Assembly (NCBI GenBank): GCA_026120185.1
Contig: JANUWF010001224.1
Span: 372,001 to 436,000 of the forward strand
Direction of reading: 5' to 3'
DNA: 64,000 bases
From: Voacanga thouarsii
Lineage: Eukaryota; Streptophyta; Magnoliopsida; Gentianales; Apocynaceae
Positions 34,501-46,709 of this stretch are shown piece after piece. The position numbers were made by a program, and so were the translations under genes. Every line of letters begins with the position of its first letter. Within the stretch, counting starts at the first letter, position 1. A model generated the notes under the pieces. It made no database searches. It was not told where the DNA came from and saw nothing but the letters and a program-made list of their open reading frames with translations.

Positions 34501-35300
34501 TCTCCTTCTACTTCTTTTCTTTAATAGTCTCCAAGTAGCTTTTGCAGTTACACCTCCAATGGCCCATTTTCCCACAATGGTGACATGGGAATTTGGTAGT
34601 TGTCTTCTTCTTCTTTACACCACCTTTAGGTTTAATTTGATTCTTCTTCTTCTTCCTTCTAGAAACATTTTTCTTCTTAGAAAAAGAATCAACCAATAAG
34701 ATTGTATTATTTTCTTTCTTTATAGAAGACTCTACTATCTTAAGAAGATTGATTAACTCAGGTATAGTGGTCTCACTCGTATTCATTTAGTGGTTCATCA
34801 CAAATTATGAAAAACTAACTGGCAAAGATTGAAGAATTAAATCTATACTTAATTCGTGATCTATAATAAACATAACTGATACAAGCTTCTCAATTAACCC
34901 TAACATCTTAAGTCTATGAGCGGCCACTGAAGTGCCTTCTGCCATCTTAGAACAGAACAACTGCTTAGAGATTTCATATCTATCCATCCTTGGTTGCTTA
35001 TCAAAAAGCTCTCTTAGATGGAAGTTAATAGTATGAGCATCTAGATGCTCATGCTGTTTTTGAAGCTCAATGGTCATTGATGACAACATGATATAAGATA
35101 CTGTGTCACTATCCTCTTTATGCATCTGATGGACTTCATGCTCCTTATGGACTTTATGCTCTTTAGCAAGAGCTTCATCAGCTGGGGGTGGTAGAATTGA
35201 AGCATCTAACAAGTAGCGCAACCTTTCTGATTTTGAGAACGATTCTCAAATTTCTATACTAGTCTAAGAAGTTTAATTCGGTAAGCTTGTTTGTTTCCAA
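34501..35300 (-). pseudogene. copia-2 gag remnant with zinc knuckle
   Basis: Two open segments: 34805-35221 (UBN2-type gag body: 'HLRELFDKQPRMDRYEISKQ', 'FCSKMAEGTS', 'LSIDLILQSLPVSF') and 34508-34786 (short helix, Lys-rich linker, then CHHCGKMGHWRCNC, an intact CCHC knuckle at about 34544-34586). A stop or frame break near 34790-34804 separates them. Better preserved than copia-1 gag, with the same motif order. Confidence 0.9.
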
Positions 35301-36636
35301 GATGCTATATAAGTTCAAATTTGTTTTCATGATGTAAATGACGTAGATGAAAGATAAGAGACATTAGACTATGTATATGCACATGAATGCATTTAATTAG
35401 GTTTTTAATTAAACGTGTATTTAACCCATTATTTTCTTCAAATCAATAGTCCTCACTATTGACTCAGGAAAGCCCATTGGAAGCTTTCTTAGTGGTTTGA
35501 TATCCAAATTCTTTAAGAATGACCTTAGGTATACCCAACAGACCTTTCTTATATTCAATGGTAGGTATCTAATACCAATTACATCAAATGTAACTACTGG
35601 ATCATTAGGTGATTAATATCTTTTAATCTTAAAGCACTTTGTGCTACCCCAACTTAGCTTCTAATATTCTTTATGCTTGGGTCTGCCCAATTGAGATAAA
35701 GATATTAGTAAAATCCAATCTATTAATCAAGAATCATATTCCATAGCTTGAACATGCTCGATGTCAAGTAAGCTTGGGTATGCCCAACAACCTAATCTCG
35801 AAAAAAGAACTCTCATTCTTGCTATATTAACGGAAGACTTTAGATTTAATATTATTTGAGAAATTTTAATTATTTAATTAGTGGTCTCATCATTTGGCAT
35901 GCAAAATATCAACACTTTGACTTAATTGTAATAGACTCAATTATATAGCTTGGTTATGGACTTTTCTAGATTAATTTCCTTGAGCCAAGTAGGAAACTAA
36001 TTTTGGTCAAAACTATTTGTTCATGCATGTTTTTGTGAAGAAAGTCTTACCATCTTCTTGCTTCGCCTTGGTTGCCTTCTCCATAAATTCGAAAAATAAT
36101 TTCTAATCTTATCTAAATGATGTAATATAATTACATAAATTTCTAATGAAGAAACCTCGAGTTACATTCGAAAAGAATTAGATGGGAAGAGAAATTATAA
36201 GAGAATTATAGAGAGAGGTAGGACACGCAAGCCCTATTTATTCAAAACAAAGCGAAAAAATGCATGACACATTTTAAATTAATCAAATTAATTTGGTCTT
36301 AAATCCATAACCAAGCCAACATGCCTATATCATGCTTAAAACATATTAAGCAAAAATAAATATCCAAAAAATATTAAATGCTAAAATCATTATTTTAGAA
36401 ATTTAATTAATTAGTTCCAAAATCAAATTTTAGGAAAAATCTTAGGCTTTTTGAAAAAAAAAAAAAGTATTTTAGTGGACCTTATATGAATAGATAAGAA
36501 AATTGGCGATCAAAAGCCTGAAGATTAATTTTTTTTTTCTTTTTATAAGAAAGGGATCCCGCCGTAGCTATCATATAGCCCTACGCAATTTCAATATGAA
36601 ATTGCTATGTCCTTATTATTATTTTTTATTTTATTC

Positions 36637-37388
36637 ATTGATTGGAAACAATTTCCAATCATGCATGCCATTGTTTTTTGGATCGGATTGGACCGGCCAG
36701 TTGAACCGATTGGGCTGTGAACCAGTCCCCCAAATCGGTCCGATCTATCCACTTGAGCCAAAAATTTCAAAAACCGGCATATTTTGTTCAAATCGGTTTG
36801 GACCGGCATGTCCAATCGGTGAACCAACCGGTCCAATCAATTGAACCGGTCCCTCTTTTTTCCCCCTCCTAATTAAGATAATATATTCATAGGAAAAAAA
36901 TAAGCTGCACAAATGAAATAAATAGTCTATATTAATAGAGAAAATATCATATTTTCTTCTAATTTCGTTATTTATGTATTTATGGACTTAAATTACACTA
37001 TATTATTGATCAATTTTATTCTTAAAAATATTATATTTTTAATTTTTAAATAATAATATTACCAGCTCAATTACGGTTCAATTGCGGCTGGGTCATTAAA
37101 CTGTGAACCAGTAAATTTTTCGGTTCGATATCCGGTCCAGTTCTGAAAACAATGAGGCATGCAATATCCAATGGGAAACAATTCCAATTTCAATCATGAT
37201 TCACCACTGAATTTGCACAACAATAAGAAAATATTTTCTATTTTATTTTTTATATATTTATTGATTGGAAACAATTTCCAATCAAGCATGCAATATCCAA
37301 TTGGAAACAATTCCAATTTCAATCTTGATTCACCACCGAATTTGCACAACAATAAGAAACTATTTCCTATTATTTTTTTAATTAATAG
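36637..37388. repeat. 129-bp tandem duplication, first copy split by MITE
   Basis: Copy 1 is 36637-36668 plus 37155-37259; copy 2 is 37260 to about 37388. Both read attgattggaaacaatttcc, then gcaatatcca, then caccacnga...cacaacaataagaaa. The gcaatatcca landmark recurs at 37161 and 37290. Confidence 0.9.
36669..37154. mobile_element. hAT-like MITE (486 bp)
   Basis: Ends are CATTGTTTTTTGGATCGG and, inverted, CATTGTTTTCAGAACTGG. The interior is rich in GGACCGG and GAACCGG motifs. 8-bp flanks atgcatgc (36661-36668) and aggcatgc (37155-37162) differ at one base. Tandem copy 2 supplies the empty site (aagcatgc, 37284-37291). An 8-bp TSD fits hAT; no transposase. Confidence 0.8.
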
Positions 37389-37498
37389 AGCCCACCAATG
37401 AAAAACCATTCAGTAATTGGATGGAAACCACTGAATTCATGAATTCTAGCAATCAACTGAATTGGAAACAATTTCCAAATCCTTTCTTTTTCCTTCTC

Positions 37499-37501
<3 letters not shown>

Positions 37502-37543
<42 letters not shown>
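37502..37543. repeat. TA microsatellite
   Basis: Uninterrupted (AT)n in the copia-2 leader. Confidence 0.95.
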
Positions 37544-37545
<2 letters not shown>

Positions 37546-37723
37546 ATATCCTTATTCTTTTGTTGAACTTTTCAGCGAACAAAAGGGGAAAAAATCAAAA
37601 GGACCCTAACTTAATTTGAAACAATTTCAAAATTTTGAATAATTATGAAATAATTTCATACTGACAAATTTATTTCAAAACAATTTCAAAATAATAATAA
37701 ACCAGTAAAACACATAGGAGATG

Positions 37724-37735
37724 TCTCTAATACCA
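37724..37735 (-). other. Primer binding site of copia-2
   Basis: Minus strand tggtattagaga next to the 5' LTR. It matches TGGTATCAGAGC, the initiator-Met tRNA PBS, with two changes. Confidence 0.8.
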
Positions 37736-37736
37736 C

Positions 37737-39571
37737 TATTGGATTTTGATCATACAAACCAATTTACATGCAGTGAAAAATTAAAATGAAATTCACGCAA
37801 ATGATCACTCGTGTGTAATTAAACGGATTATGGGAAGGAAGAAAAATTAGTTACCTCAAAATTGTAGTTTAATTTTTTTTTTTCTTCCACGTGAATCCCC
37901 TTCAAAAATCGATTCAATCAAGCCTCCAAATTCCAAGAATATGAATTCTCTAATAGTAATCCACACAAGGAATTGTACTCGAGTTAGGCACTAAAACCCT
38001 ATGCTAGTAGGTAATATACGGTGGCTTTTGGATTAATTTGGAGAGAAGAAAGGGAAAAAAAATTTCCAGAAAAGAACATGGAAAAAGGTGTAAGGATTTT
38101 CACAAAATCAACAACCCGTTATTTCACACTATATATACATATATACCTCTTATTTTTCCACCGCCTCTGAATTTCCTAAACCTTTTAGGAAACAATTAAG
38201 GCTTGAACCTTTTCACGTACAGAAATATTGTTTCCTAAATCCCTTTTGGAAAGCAACAGTAATTTAATGGGCATGGAATTTTTCAATAATTGTAATTAGG
38301 CCTCACGAATTATAACAAGTTTATAATTCAACTATAGGGATTTAATTGCAATTCAATCCCAACTAATTATAACACTTTATAATTATCTCATAATGATTAT
38401 TTCTTGATTTGATAATCACAATTATTGTAAAATTCCATAATTCCATAATTATCTCATAATAATTATAACACTTTATAATTATCTCACAAATTATTTGATT
38501 ATTATCGAATAATGTCTTAAGTACCAATTCCTTTATTGTATGTGACCTATTTGGCTTTCTAGTCAATTGGTAGCTAATATGAATTAATTCTATCACAATA
38601 GAATTAATAATTATTTTAATAATTACAATTAATTTAAATTTATTAATTCTCTAATAATACATTATGACCACCCAAAAGTCCAGAAAGTCAACTGACTTTA
38701 CATGAACCTTTCAATAGTGGAATGTCAGTGCAATAAACTCCTTTCACCATACAATATTTCATTTGGTTTAGAGTATGAAATTAGTGCCAACTCCCACTAT
38801 AATATTAATTAATTCTAGCCCAAATATTTTAGTACTTGTTCCCGAAATCTATTACTCATTTTGTGTATCAATTGGAACTATTTCCAATACATAGTCGCCT
38901 TGGCCAAGGACTTTTTTTGAGTAATGATTCCTACAAGTGGCCATAAGTTATTTGCTCCTACTATTAGGAGTGGTAAATCCTTTATTGACCTTTTCAACTA
39001 CTTTCGTTTACTTTACGTTGTACCCAGTGTCCATCCCATACACGATTTTTGAAAAACTCCAGAGATTGGAATCAAAGTACAACACTTAGCAAATAAAGTA
39101 CCTTGGAGTTTTCAAGTCTAAGGATATTTGCATATTTGCTATAATGATATTCTATTACTGCAACTAATTAGTTATCCATGTGATCATCTCACAGTTAGGT
39201 CATCCAACGTACTTTTTCAAATAACAAGCATACATGTGTTAACTTTGAGTATCACAATATTTATGGATGTGAGAACTACCGTTTTATCAAATCAAGAACT
39301 ATAACATGTACTAATCTTAGCGCATTAATAACATCCCATCTCATTAATACTATGACTAGAGATAATTTAAGTACAAACACAGTTCAATGTAGTAGAAACC
39401 TCACATCACAATCTCTATCATGATTTTCTTAACACAGTGATGTACTTGGGGCTTTATCTAATAGTTTTATACACATAAATATATGAAACAAAGAAAATGA
39501 AAGATAAAGAATGCTTTTTGTTGATTTAATTTGCAAGTATAAATGATTATTTCTATGGCACAATCCTAACA
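37737..39571 (-). repeat. copia LTR with internal sequence on both sides
   Basis: 1835 bp, from TATTGGATTTTG (TG changed to TA) to CAATCCTAACA. The left side joins the copia-2 PBS, so it is a 5' LTR for copia-2. The right side joins RNase H of copia-3, so by position it could also be the 3' LTR of copia-3. Confidence 0.9.
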
Positions 39572-41245
39572 ATAGTGCCTAAGTGCATGTTTAGATTGTT
39601 GATGAAACCGTGGTTCCTTTACTTGCATAATAGCTCCATTGTTACCATGATATAAGGGTATTGAATCAATAATACTAGGTACTACTCTTAGTTCTATCAT
39701 GAACTTCTTGTTCCATTAGCTATTTTAGAAGCCACTATATACTCAGTTTTAGTGGTTAAATTGACAGTTGTATCCAGTTTGGAACCTTTCCAACTAACTA
39801 CCCTACCACCTAAAATGAACACGTAGCCTGATTTTGACTTGTGGTGATCCTTATTAGATTGGAAAGTAGAATCAGTATTCTCTTTCACTTACTGAAAAGT
39901 AGAGACATCATTTTCTATTAGCAACATGTCATCACAATATAGCAATAGGAGAACAATTGTACTTCTACTAACCTTCTCAAATACATAAGGTTCATCCACA
40001 TTTTGTATGAAACCAAATTCTTTTGTTGTTTCATCAAAACAGATATTCCAACTCTCAAAAGTTTGCTTAAGTCTACAAATGGACCTTTGTAGCTTACATA
40101 CCTTTGTGTGATCTTTAGATGTGAAACCCTTAAATTGGGTTATGTACAATTCCTCAGGCAGGTTTCTATTACGGAAAGCTGTTTTTACATCTATTTATCA
40201 AATCTCATAGTCATAATGAGTAGCAAGTGCTTGGAGTATTCTAATGAATTTTAGCATTGCTATTAGGGAAAAAGTCTCGTTATAGTCAATACCTTATTAT
40301 TAACGATAACTTATTACAATCAGTTGTGCTTTATAGGTAATTATTTTACCATCAAAGTCAGTTTTCTTCTTGAAAATCCACTTGCACCCTATAAGTTTTA
40401 TCCCTTGGGGTGGGTTAACCAAATTCCAAACTTGGTTGTTATATATGGAATCCATTTCTAACTTCATGGCTTCAAGCTATTTATCAAATTCTAAATTTTT
40501 CAAAACTTTCATGTAATGGTAGACTCATCTTCTCCTATGAGCAATACTTTATTGTGATCATTTATAAGAAATTCATATCTCTCAGGTGTCATACTTATCG
40601 TACTTGACTTACGAGGTTCTTGTATATTAGAAGGTTCGCTAATTTTGTCAATAGATTGGCGATTAATTGGTTTATCATTGTTTGTTTATTCTTCTTAAAC
40701 TTCACTAAGTTCAGTTTTACTCATACTACTTCCCTTAAGCATGAATTCTTTGTCTAAGAAAATAGCATACTTAGAAACAAACACCTTGCTCTCAGAGGGA
40801 ATATAGCAATAATATCTATGAGATTTTTTTGGATATCCAACAAACAAATGCTTATCAAACTTATCTTCAAGTTTGTTGGATTTTGTCCTCTTCACATAAG
40901 TAGGACATCTCGAAATTCGCCAGTGAGCTAAGTTTGGTCTCTTACAAAAAATAACTCATATGGGATACTATCTACCTTTTTTATGGAATTCTGTTTAAAA
41001 TATAAATAGCAATTTCCAGTCAATATCCTCAAAATAATTTTGGTAGTTCTTGTAAAAGACATCATAGTTTGAATTGTATCCAATAAAGTTCGATTCTATG
41101 TTTCGGATACACCGTTATGCTGAGGTGTATATATTGGAGTCCATTGAGATAGTATCCCATTATCTCTAAGATAACTTTAAAACTCTTGGCTCAAATATCT
41201 TTTGGATACACCATTATGTTAAGGTGTATGCTAATATTTGGTTAT
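39572..41245 (-). pseudogene. copia-3 pol remnant (RNase H, RT, integrase)
   Basis: Minus-strand copia pol. From low to high coordinate: RNase H (39697-39888, 'DSTFQSNKDHHKSKSGYVFI', 'GGRVVSWKGSKLDTTV'), RT (39889-40320, with 'LLLLYCDDMLLIENDVS', a YCDD-type variant of the active site, and 'SWNICFDETTKEF'), the RT start (about 40320-40480), and the integrase C-terminal part (40695-40895, 'KRTKSNKLEDKFDKHLFVGY'). The core decays toward 41200. Compared with copia-1, about 170 bp including the PPT is missing at the LTR junction. Gag is absent; the CACTA element follows. Confidence 0.9.
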
Positions 41246-41266
41246 TTCATGCATCTTTTACATAGC

Positions 41267-41280
41267 CACTACAAGAAAGG
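41267..41280 (+). repeat. CACTA 5' terminal inverted repeat
   Basis: CACTACAAGAAAGG. The first 12 bases match the common plant CACTA terminus. Confidence 0.9.
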
Positions 41281-41877
41281 TAGGAATTAGCGAGGGATTA
41301 TCCCTCGCTAAATCTGCGAGGGATTAGCAAGGGATAAACATAGATTGACTTTCTGTTGCTAATCCCAATCTGATTAGTGACGGATCAGCTTTAACATGAA
41401 TCCCTTTCAAATTAGTGAGGGACTTAAATATCCCATTCTAATCCATTGCAAATTTGATAGAGATTTGTGACGAATTTTTTATTTTTACTTAATATTCATT
41501 GTTAATTTTTAGCTTTGGATTTGAGACGAGACCCAAGCTAATCCCACGCTAATTTGTGAGGGAATAGCGATGGATATGTCCGTCACAATTCATTGCCTGA
41601 TTTGCGACGGATTTGAGTTTATTAGCGAGGGATACTAAAATCCCTCGCTAATCCGTCGCGAAAAATTTCATTCTCAAATTTTTTCCTCACAATACTTTTG
41701 TGTGTGGTAAATTTTTTTATATAATATCCTCACAAATATGTAATTCTTTATTATTTGTTGAATTATAACCAATTTATTTGCATTCAATATATATGTAATT
41801 ACCATCGACAAGTTACAAAGTATAGATTATAATTAAATGATATGCATACAGTATACCTCTGTACAAATTCGTCATGT

Positions 41878-41925
<48 letters not shown>

Positions 41926-42850
41926 TGTGTGTGTGATGCATTGATCATATGGTCGATGTATAATTATGCAAATATGAACACATATTTAATTAGTATGAGA
42001 GTTTACGTGTACAATCGAAGTTCTATATATTATGTTTTATTACATTTGATTAGGGTAATAAATACAATTTTGGGATATGAAAACATGTGAATACTAATTA
42101 AACTTTCCATATATTAGTAAGTGTAATAGTATCGGTGTTAATTAAACCTAAACAAACACAATGATGAATATTTAGAATTGTTCACTGGTGAAATATTTCA
42201 TGCTCTTAATCCGTAGCTAAGTAGGAAGTAGCTAAGTGTTGATAAAAATAAATATATTTTCCCAATAGAGTGTTGAATAAAATGAGAAAAATGTCATATT
42301 CGTCACTAATCCGTCTCTAAATAGCAACGGATTAGCGACAGAATGTAACAACAAGGGATTTGAAAGGGATTAGTCAGAGATTCAATATAACTTGAAGGGA
42401 AAATTTTGAGCGGAATCTGAAATTCAAAAAATCCGTCACTAATCCTTTTCTAATACAACGCAATTAGCGAGGGATCAGAAAAGCACTAAAAATGCGTTGA
42501 GGTTGACCCTCGCTAATCCGTCGCTGAATTTTTCACTTGCTAATCACATGCTAGTTTGCGAGGGATTAGCGAGGGATTTAATTTATTTTATTTTTATATC
42601 TGTCGCTAATCCCTCTCTATTAGCAAGGGATTAGTGACGGAAATGTCCCTCGCAAATCCAACTACTACATCTCTATTCTGTCTTTCCCAAACCCGGCTTC
42701 TTCTTTCTCTGTTCTGTCTTCCCCACCCGTCTTCTTCCCTTTTCTCCGGCTAATCCCTCTTAAATCCTTTCCAATCCCTTCCATCCACTGACCCACCAGC
42801 AACCTTATCTGAACACATTAGCGAGGGACATCTACCGCCACCGCGACGTG
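41281..42850. repeat. CACTA subterminal repeat region
   Basis: Many copies, in both orientations, of a short motif around tagcgagggat / atccctcgcta and its variants tagcgacgga / tccgtcgcta. Examples lie at 41289, 41303, 41618, 41639, 42468, 42510, 42560, 42600 and 42825. Such arrays are transposase-binding sites in CACTA elements. Contains a GT microsatellite at 41881-41935. Confidence 0.85.
41881..41935. repeat. GT microsatellite
   Basis: (GT)n with one interruption. An ORF that crosses it is an artefact of the repeat. Confidence 0.95.
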
Positions 42851-45800
42851 ACCTTAAGCTCGTTCCATCCAAAATTCCACCGGCGACCGCCGTAGCAGCT
42901 CGACCTGTTCATTTCCCCACCGGAGCTGATATTGTTACTGGTTCTTCAAGGTCTCATCAATTTTCATTGATTGTTGCTTTTTAATTGAGATTACCCTTAC
43001 TGGTTCTTCAAGGTCTCATCAATTTTCCTTGGATGTATGTCGAACCGACTGAACTGTGTAATTATTAGAATTCTGTATGCACCTTAAGAAGATCGCATTA
43101 GGTGGTGAAATAAGTCTCCTATCATTTGGTCATTGTATTATGTATTTATTCTATCTGAGTTTAAGTCTTAATTTTTTCAATTATGATGCTCAAAATAGTT
43201 CTTAAAATGGTGTGACGGCTATTCTAATTTGTTTTAGTCAATTGAGCATATTATTAGTTTAGATGGTTGTTATTATGAATTCTTAGAGTGAATATGTCTT
43301 TCATTTGCACAGTATGTTTTGGAGGAAGGTAATTAGTGTTAGTAAATGTTTTTTTCTTATTTATTTTTTTAATAGTGCTATAGTTGAGAAGAAGGGATGG
43401 AGATTGATTGGGTGTTTTGAGTGGTATGGCATACCTAAAAGTTATCTTTGAAGAATATCTCATTGTCTATGGTGGCTATTTATAGAGGGTTTTGGATAAT
43501 TGAAGTGTTTGTTAGTGTTTAACTATTTGCACTTGAACTACTATTGATGTGAATGTATGGATATTTGTTTTGAATATAAATGTTAGATTTTGATGTTAAT
43601 AGTATTGATGTTTGGATTTGGGAAATTCTTAGATTATTGAGTTTGATAGTTGTTAAATTAATGCATTAGATGTAATATTTTAGTATAACTAATTAAAAAA
43701 GCAAGTCTTAAGTCTTTCTTTATAAGGTTATAATACCTTATAAAGTATTATGATGCATGTTTAATAGTGAATTATAAATACATGAATAGCTTTGTGGTAT
43801 TTGATATGTTATAATGTAGTGATATGGTTTTGTTGGAGATTTGTGTGGTGGTGAACTTGTGAATGGCTTTGGTGTGATTTTTGTGCTATTTTATGATGTT
43901 TTGGAGGAGTGATGGAAGGATATTCATGGCTGAAATCATGACTAAATGAAGGAAGAAAGAAAATGAATTAAAGTATGTAATTATTATATAAAATCAAAGC
44001 TTGATGGTTATTATTCTAAGCAGCCGGTTTTAGTTGTGGTAATTATGCGATTTTCTGCTTTCATCATGGCTGTAATTAGGATGGTTTTATGATGTTAACA
44101 TGAGTAGTGAAGTGAATCAAATGAGATGTAAGTAGTAAAATGAAGTTGGAATATATGCAGTGTGAATTTAGCAAGATAATGCTTTGTTACATAGAAAATT
44201 CTTGATGTTTTGCTCCCAGTAGTTTTCTGCCGGTTCAGGATCGGTCCAAAAAAGACTTCATAATTTTGTAGCCAAGGATCTTAGGAGCGTTTTGGCATAA
44301 ACTTGAGGTTAATCGAACTTGTAAATAAAAATATATGGCTAAAATACAAAAGTGTGCCATGATAGTGAAAATGCAGGATTTTTTTTATTTTTGTATAACT
44401 AACAAATGCTTATATTGATTCTATATTTTCAAAATTATGGTGTGTTTATGTGTGACATGTTAAATATGTGCTAATTGTGTATAATGTTAACTAATGGTGT
44501 ATTTTGAAAAATCAAGATATACACCATATTTTAAATATGTGCTAATTGTCCAGGAAGCATAAATGATTATGCCATACTCAAGCATGCTATATTTTGAAAA
44601 ATCACTTTATGATGGATAATGCCTTATGATGAAAAACCTTCTTTTGGACTTAACCATACTTTACCTGGAAAACCTTCTTTTGGACTTAATCCTTTGTTTT
44701 AGACTGATTTTGCCTTTTTGAACTCAAAAGTTCACTAATGGATAATGCCTTTTAATTTCATTCTATTTACTTAACTAATTAAGATTTTGTTCCATCTGAT
44801 GCCGAGACTATGTTACACTTATAATTTGTTCTATAGTAACCTTATGTTATTATTACGCACAGATTAGGCATACAGTTCTTCATTGATTGTTTTGGATAGA
44901 CGAGCTCTTCTTAGGTAAGAAAATCCTCCAATTGCATCTTTAGAATCCCGTGAGTGATGGGTGATCATTCCCCATGAGTGATAGGTGATCACTCCCTATG
45001 GGTAATGGATGATTACCCTCAAATTTGGTGTTGTTGATTAAATATTTTGAGGTTATTTGTGTTTTGTGAGTTTTTTACAATGAATGTTGTGTGAATTGTA
45101 GTGGCTTTGTGCCTGGAAAACATTCAAGTTATAAGGGAAACTTTATCAATTTTTTTTTTAAAATTGAGGTGGCATACCAAGAGATTCTTATTGATTCTTA
45201 CCTAGTGTATTTCCATATATTCTTTTTATTGTGAAGTTGATCTATGCATGGTGAGGAATATTTTGAATTAAGTTTTGATGGCTAAAGCTGAATGAATTCA
45301 TGATGGAGACTTTTAGAAAAGGGATAATGAATATTTATAGCTAACTAGTACTGAAAACTAATCTTCATTAATACTAGATTTTGCTCTATTCCAAAATCAC
45401 TTCAAATCCACTCTCAGATCCTTAACACATCGAGGAAGGTTTAGGAACCTTAGTGTATAGCAAGGGGATAACAAACTACCATTCTGAAGCCTATTACATT
45501 AAATAAATGCAAATTAGAATTTCTGTTTTCCAGGTTTGGTAGTATTGGTAGAAAATTCATAACCTTCTATACATAAGTCCAAATCATGTCAAATTTGTTC
45601 GAAAAATATTCCTAGGACATTTATCTACAAAGTCTAGTTCATGGATTTCCACCATCTATGGCCATTTTGTACAATTTAATCCAAAAAGGAGACATAGTTT
45701 ACACAAGCATAGTAGAATTCTCTGTTTCGCTCATTCTTTTGCACCAATTATATCTTTCCATTTTTCTACAGAACTTACCCCATCTAAGCCTTTCTAATCC

Positions 45801-46709
45801 ATGTTGAGACTCAACTGAAAGTGTTTTAGCCACTCTTTCACCCTAACTCTCTTAAAACGGTTCAAAACAGAACACAAGTTCAACATGGCAAACCAGCATT
45901 TTTTTTTTCTTGAACTATATACAACCAGCTTTAATTCTTTCCATTCCTATACCTTTATCTTGTCACAACTTCTCCCAAATCTAATTCTACAATCATCTAA
46001 ACATCTCAGGGAATGCTTAGGGTTAGGCATTTCAGTTCAGGACCTCAAAACCACAACTATTTCAAGTTTTTGGATACACTAACAACATTTGCACAAAAAT
46101 GGTGTATTTCAAACAATATACACAAACATATGAATTCCAAGGTTTTTATGTATCTGTCTTCTCTATTGTCATTTTAGCAGATATATAGCACCAAAAAGTT
46201 TTATTCTTTCGTTCATTCCTTTTATATTCAAATCAAGGACCTATATCTTGTCACAACTGACTATTCATACCGTGGACGCCCTATTCTTTTCTTTTCTTGT
46301 TGGTTTGGCATTGTAGTCTAAATGGTTTGGTATTTCATGCAAGAAATTGTTTAATGACTCTGTCCATATATTTTTTTTTTTTCTTGTTTTAGCTTCCTTG
46401 TGTAGAATTTTTTATTTTATTAATTAATGACTCTGGTATTGTATGTTTTGTATAATGAATGTTGGATGAATTGAGATGGCCTTGTGCCTGGAAAACGTTC
46501 AAGTTATAAGGAAACTCTGTCAAATTTTTTTTAAAAGGATTTAGAATACAAAAATCAATAGTTGATAGTATTTCTTCGATATCATTAATCAATCTTTGTT
46601 CCATAATTCATAACAAGTATATTAGGATCCTCGACCTTCACAATCACCATCGTTCTTCATTCGAATTATACAAGTGCTAATAAGCTACATGGTTTTGGCC
46701 TAAATGTAG
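42851..46709 (+). other. CACTA interior without coding domain
   Basis: 42700-42960 is CpG-rich and contains ccaccggcgaccgcc; it resembles a 5' untranslated exon. The rest is AT-rich and looks intronic. It includes a 62-bp-period duplication (42935/42997), a 24-bp triple repeat (44952-45023), and a direct repeat of about 95 bp at 45075 and 46450. tgtag|gtgg before the transposase ATG at 46710 could be a splice acceptor. Confidence 0.6.
44952..45023. repeat. 24-bp imperfect triple repeat
   Basis: Units at 44952, 44976 and 45000, starting gagtgatgggtgatc, gagtgataggtgatc and gggtaatggatgatt. Confidence 0.85.

Larger units (their letters stand above)
35301..37723 (-). other. Untranslated leader of copia-2
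   Basis: 2.4 kb with no believable gene. 35301-36350 aligns with the copia-1 leader. 36636-37400 holds a 129-bp tandem repeat interrupted by a MITE, and 37502-37543 a TA microsatellite. ORFs here (including 113 codons at 36503-36844) run through these repeats. Confidence 0.7.
31265..39571 (-). mobile_element. Ty1/copia element copia-2, minus strand
   Basis: Minus-strand copia with 5' LTR (37737-39571), PBS, leader, gag, protease, integrase, partial RT and a 3' LTR remnant (31265-32010). Both LTRs share the start TNTTGGATTTTGATCAT, a subfamily mark. RNase H, PPT and half of the 3' LTR are deleted. It carries an Au SINE tail and a MITE. I see no matching TSD between 31260-31264 and 39572-39576, fitting rearranged ends. 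Confidence 0.85.

Noticed and set aside
36503..36844. 113-codon ORF
   Set aside because: Runs through the tandem repeat and into the MITE end; not a gene.
41842..42090. 82-codon ORF with Val-Cys repeats
   Set aside because: Created by a GT microsatellite.
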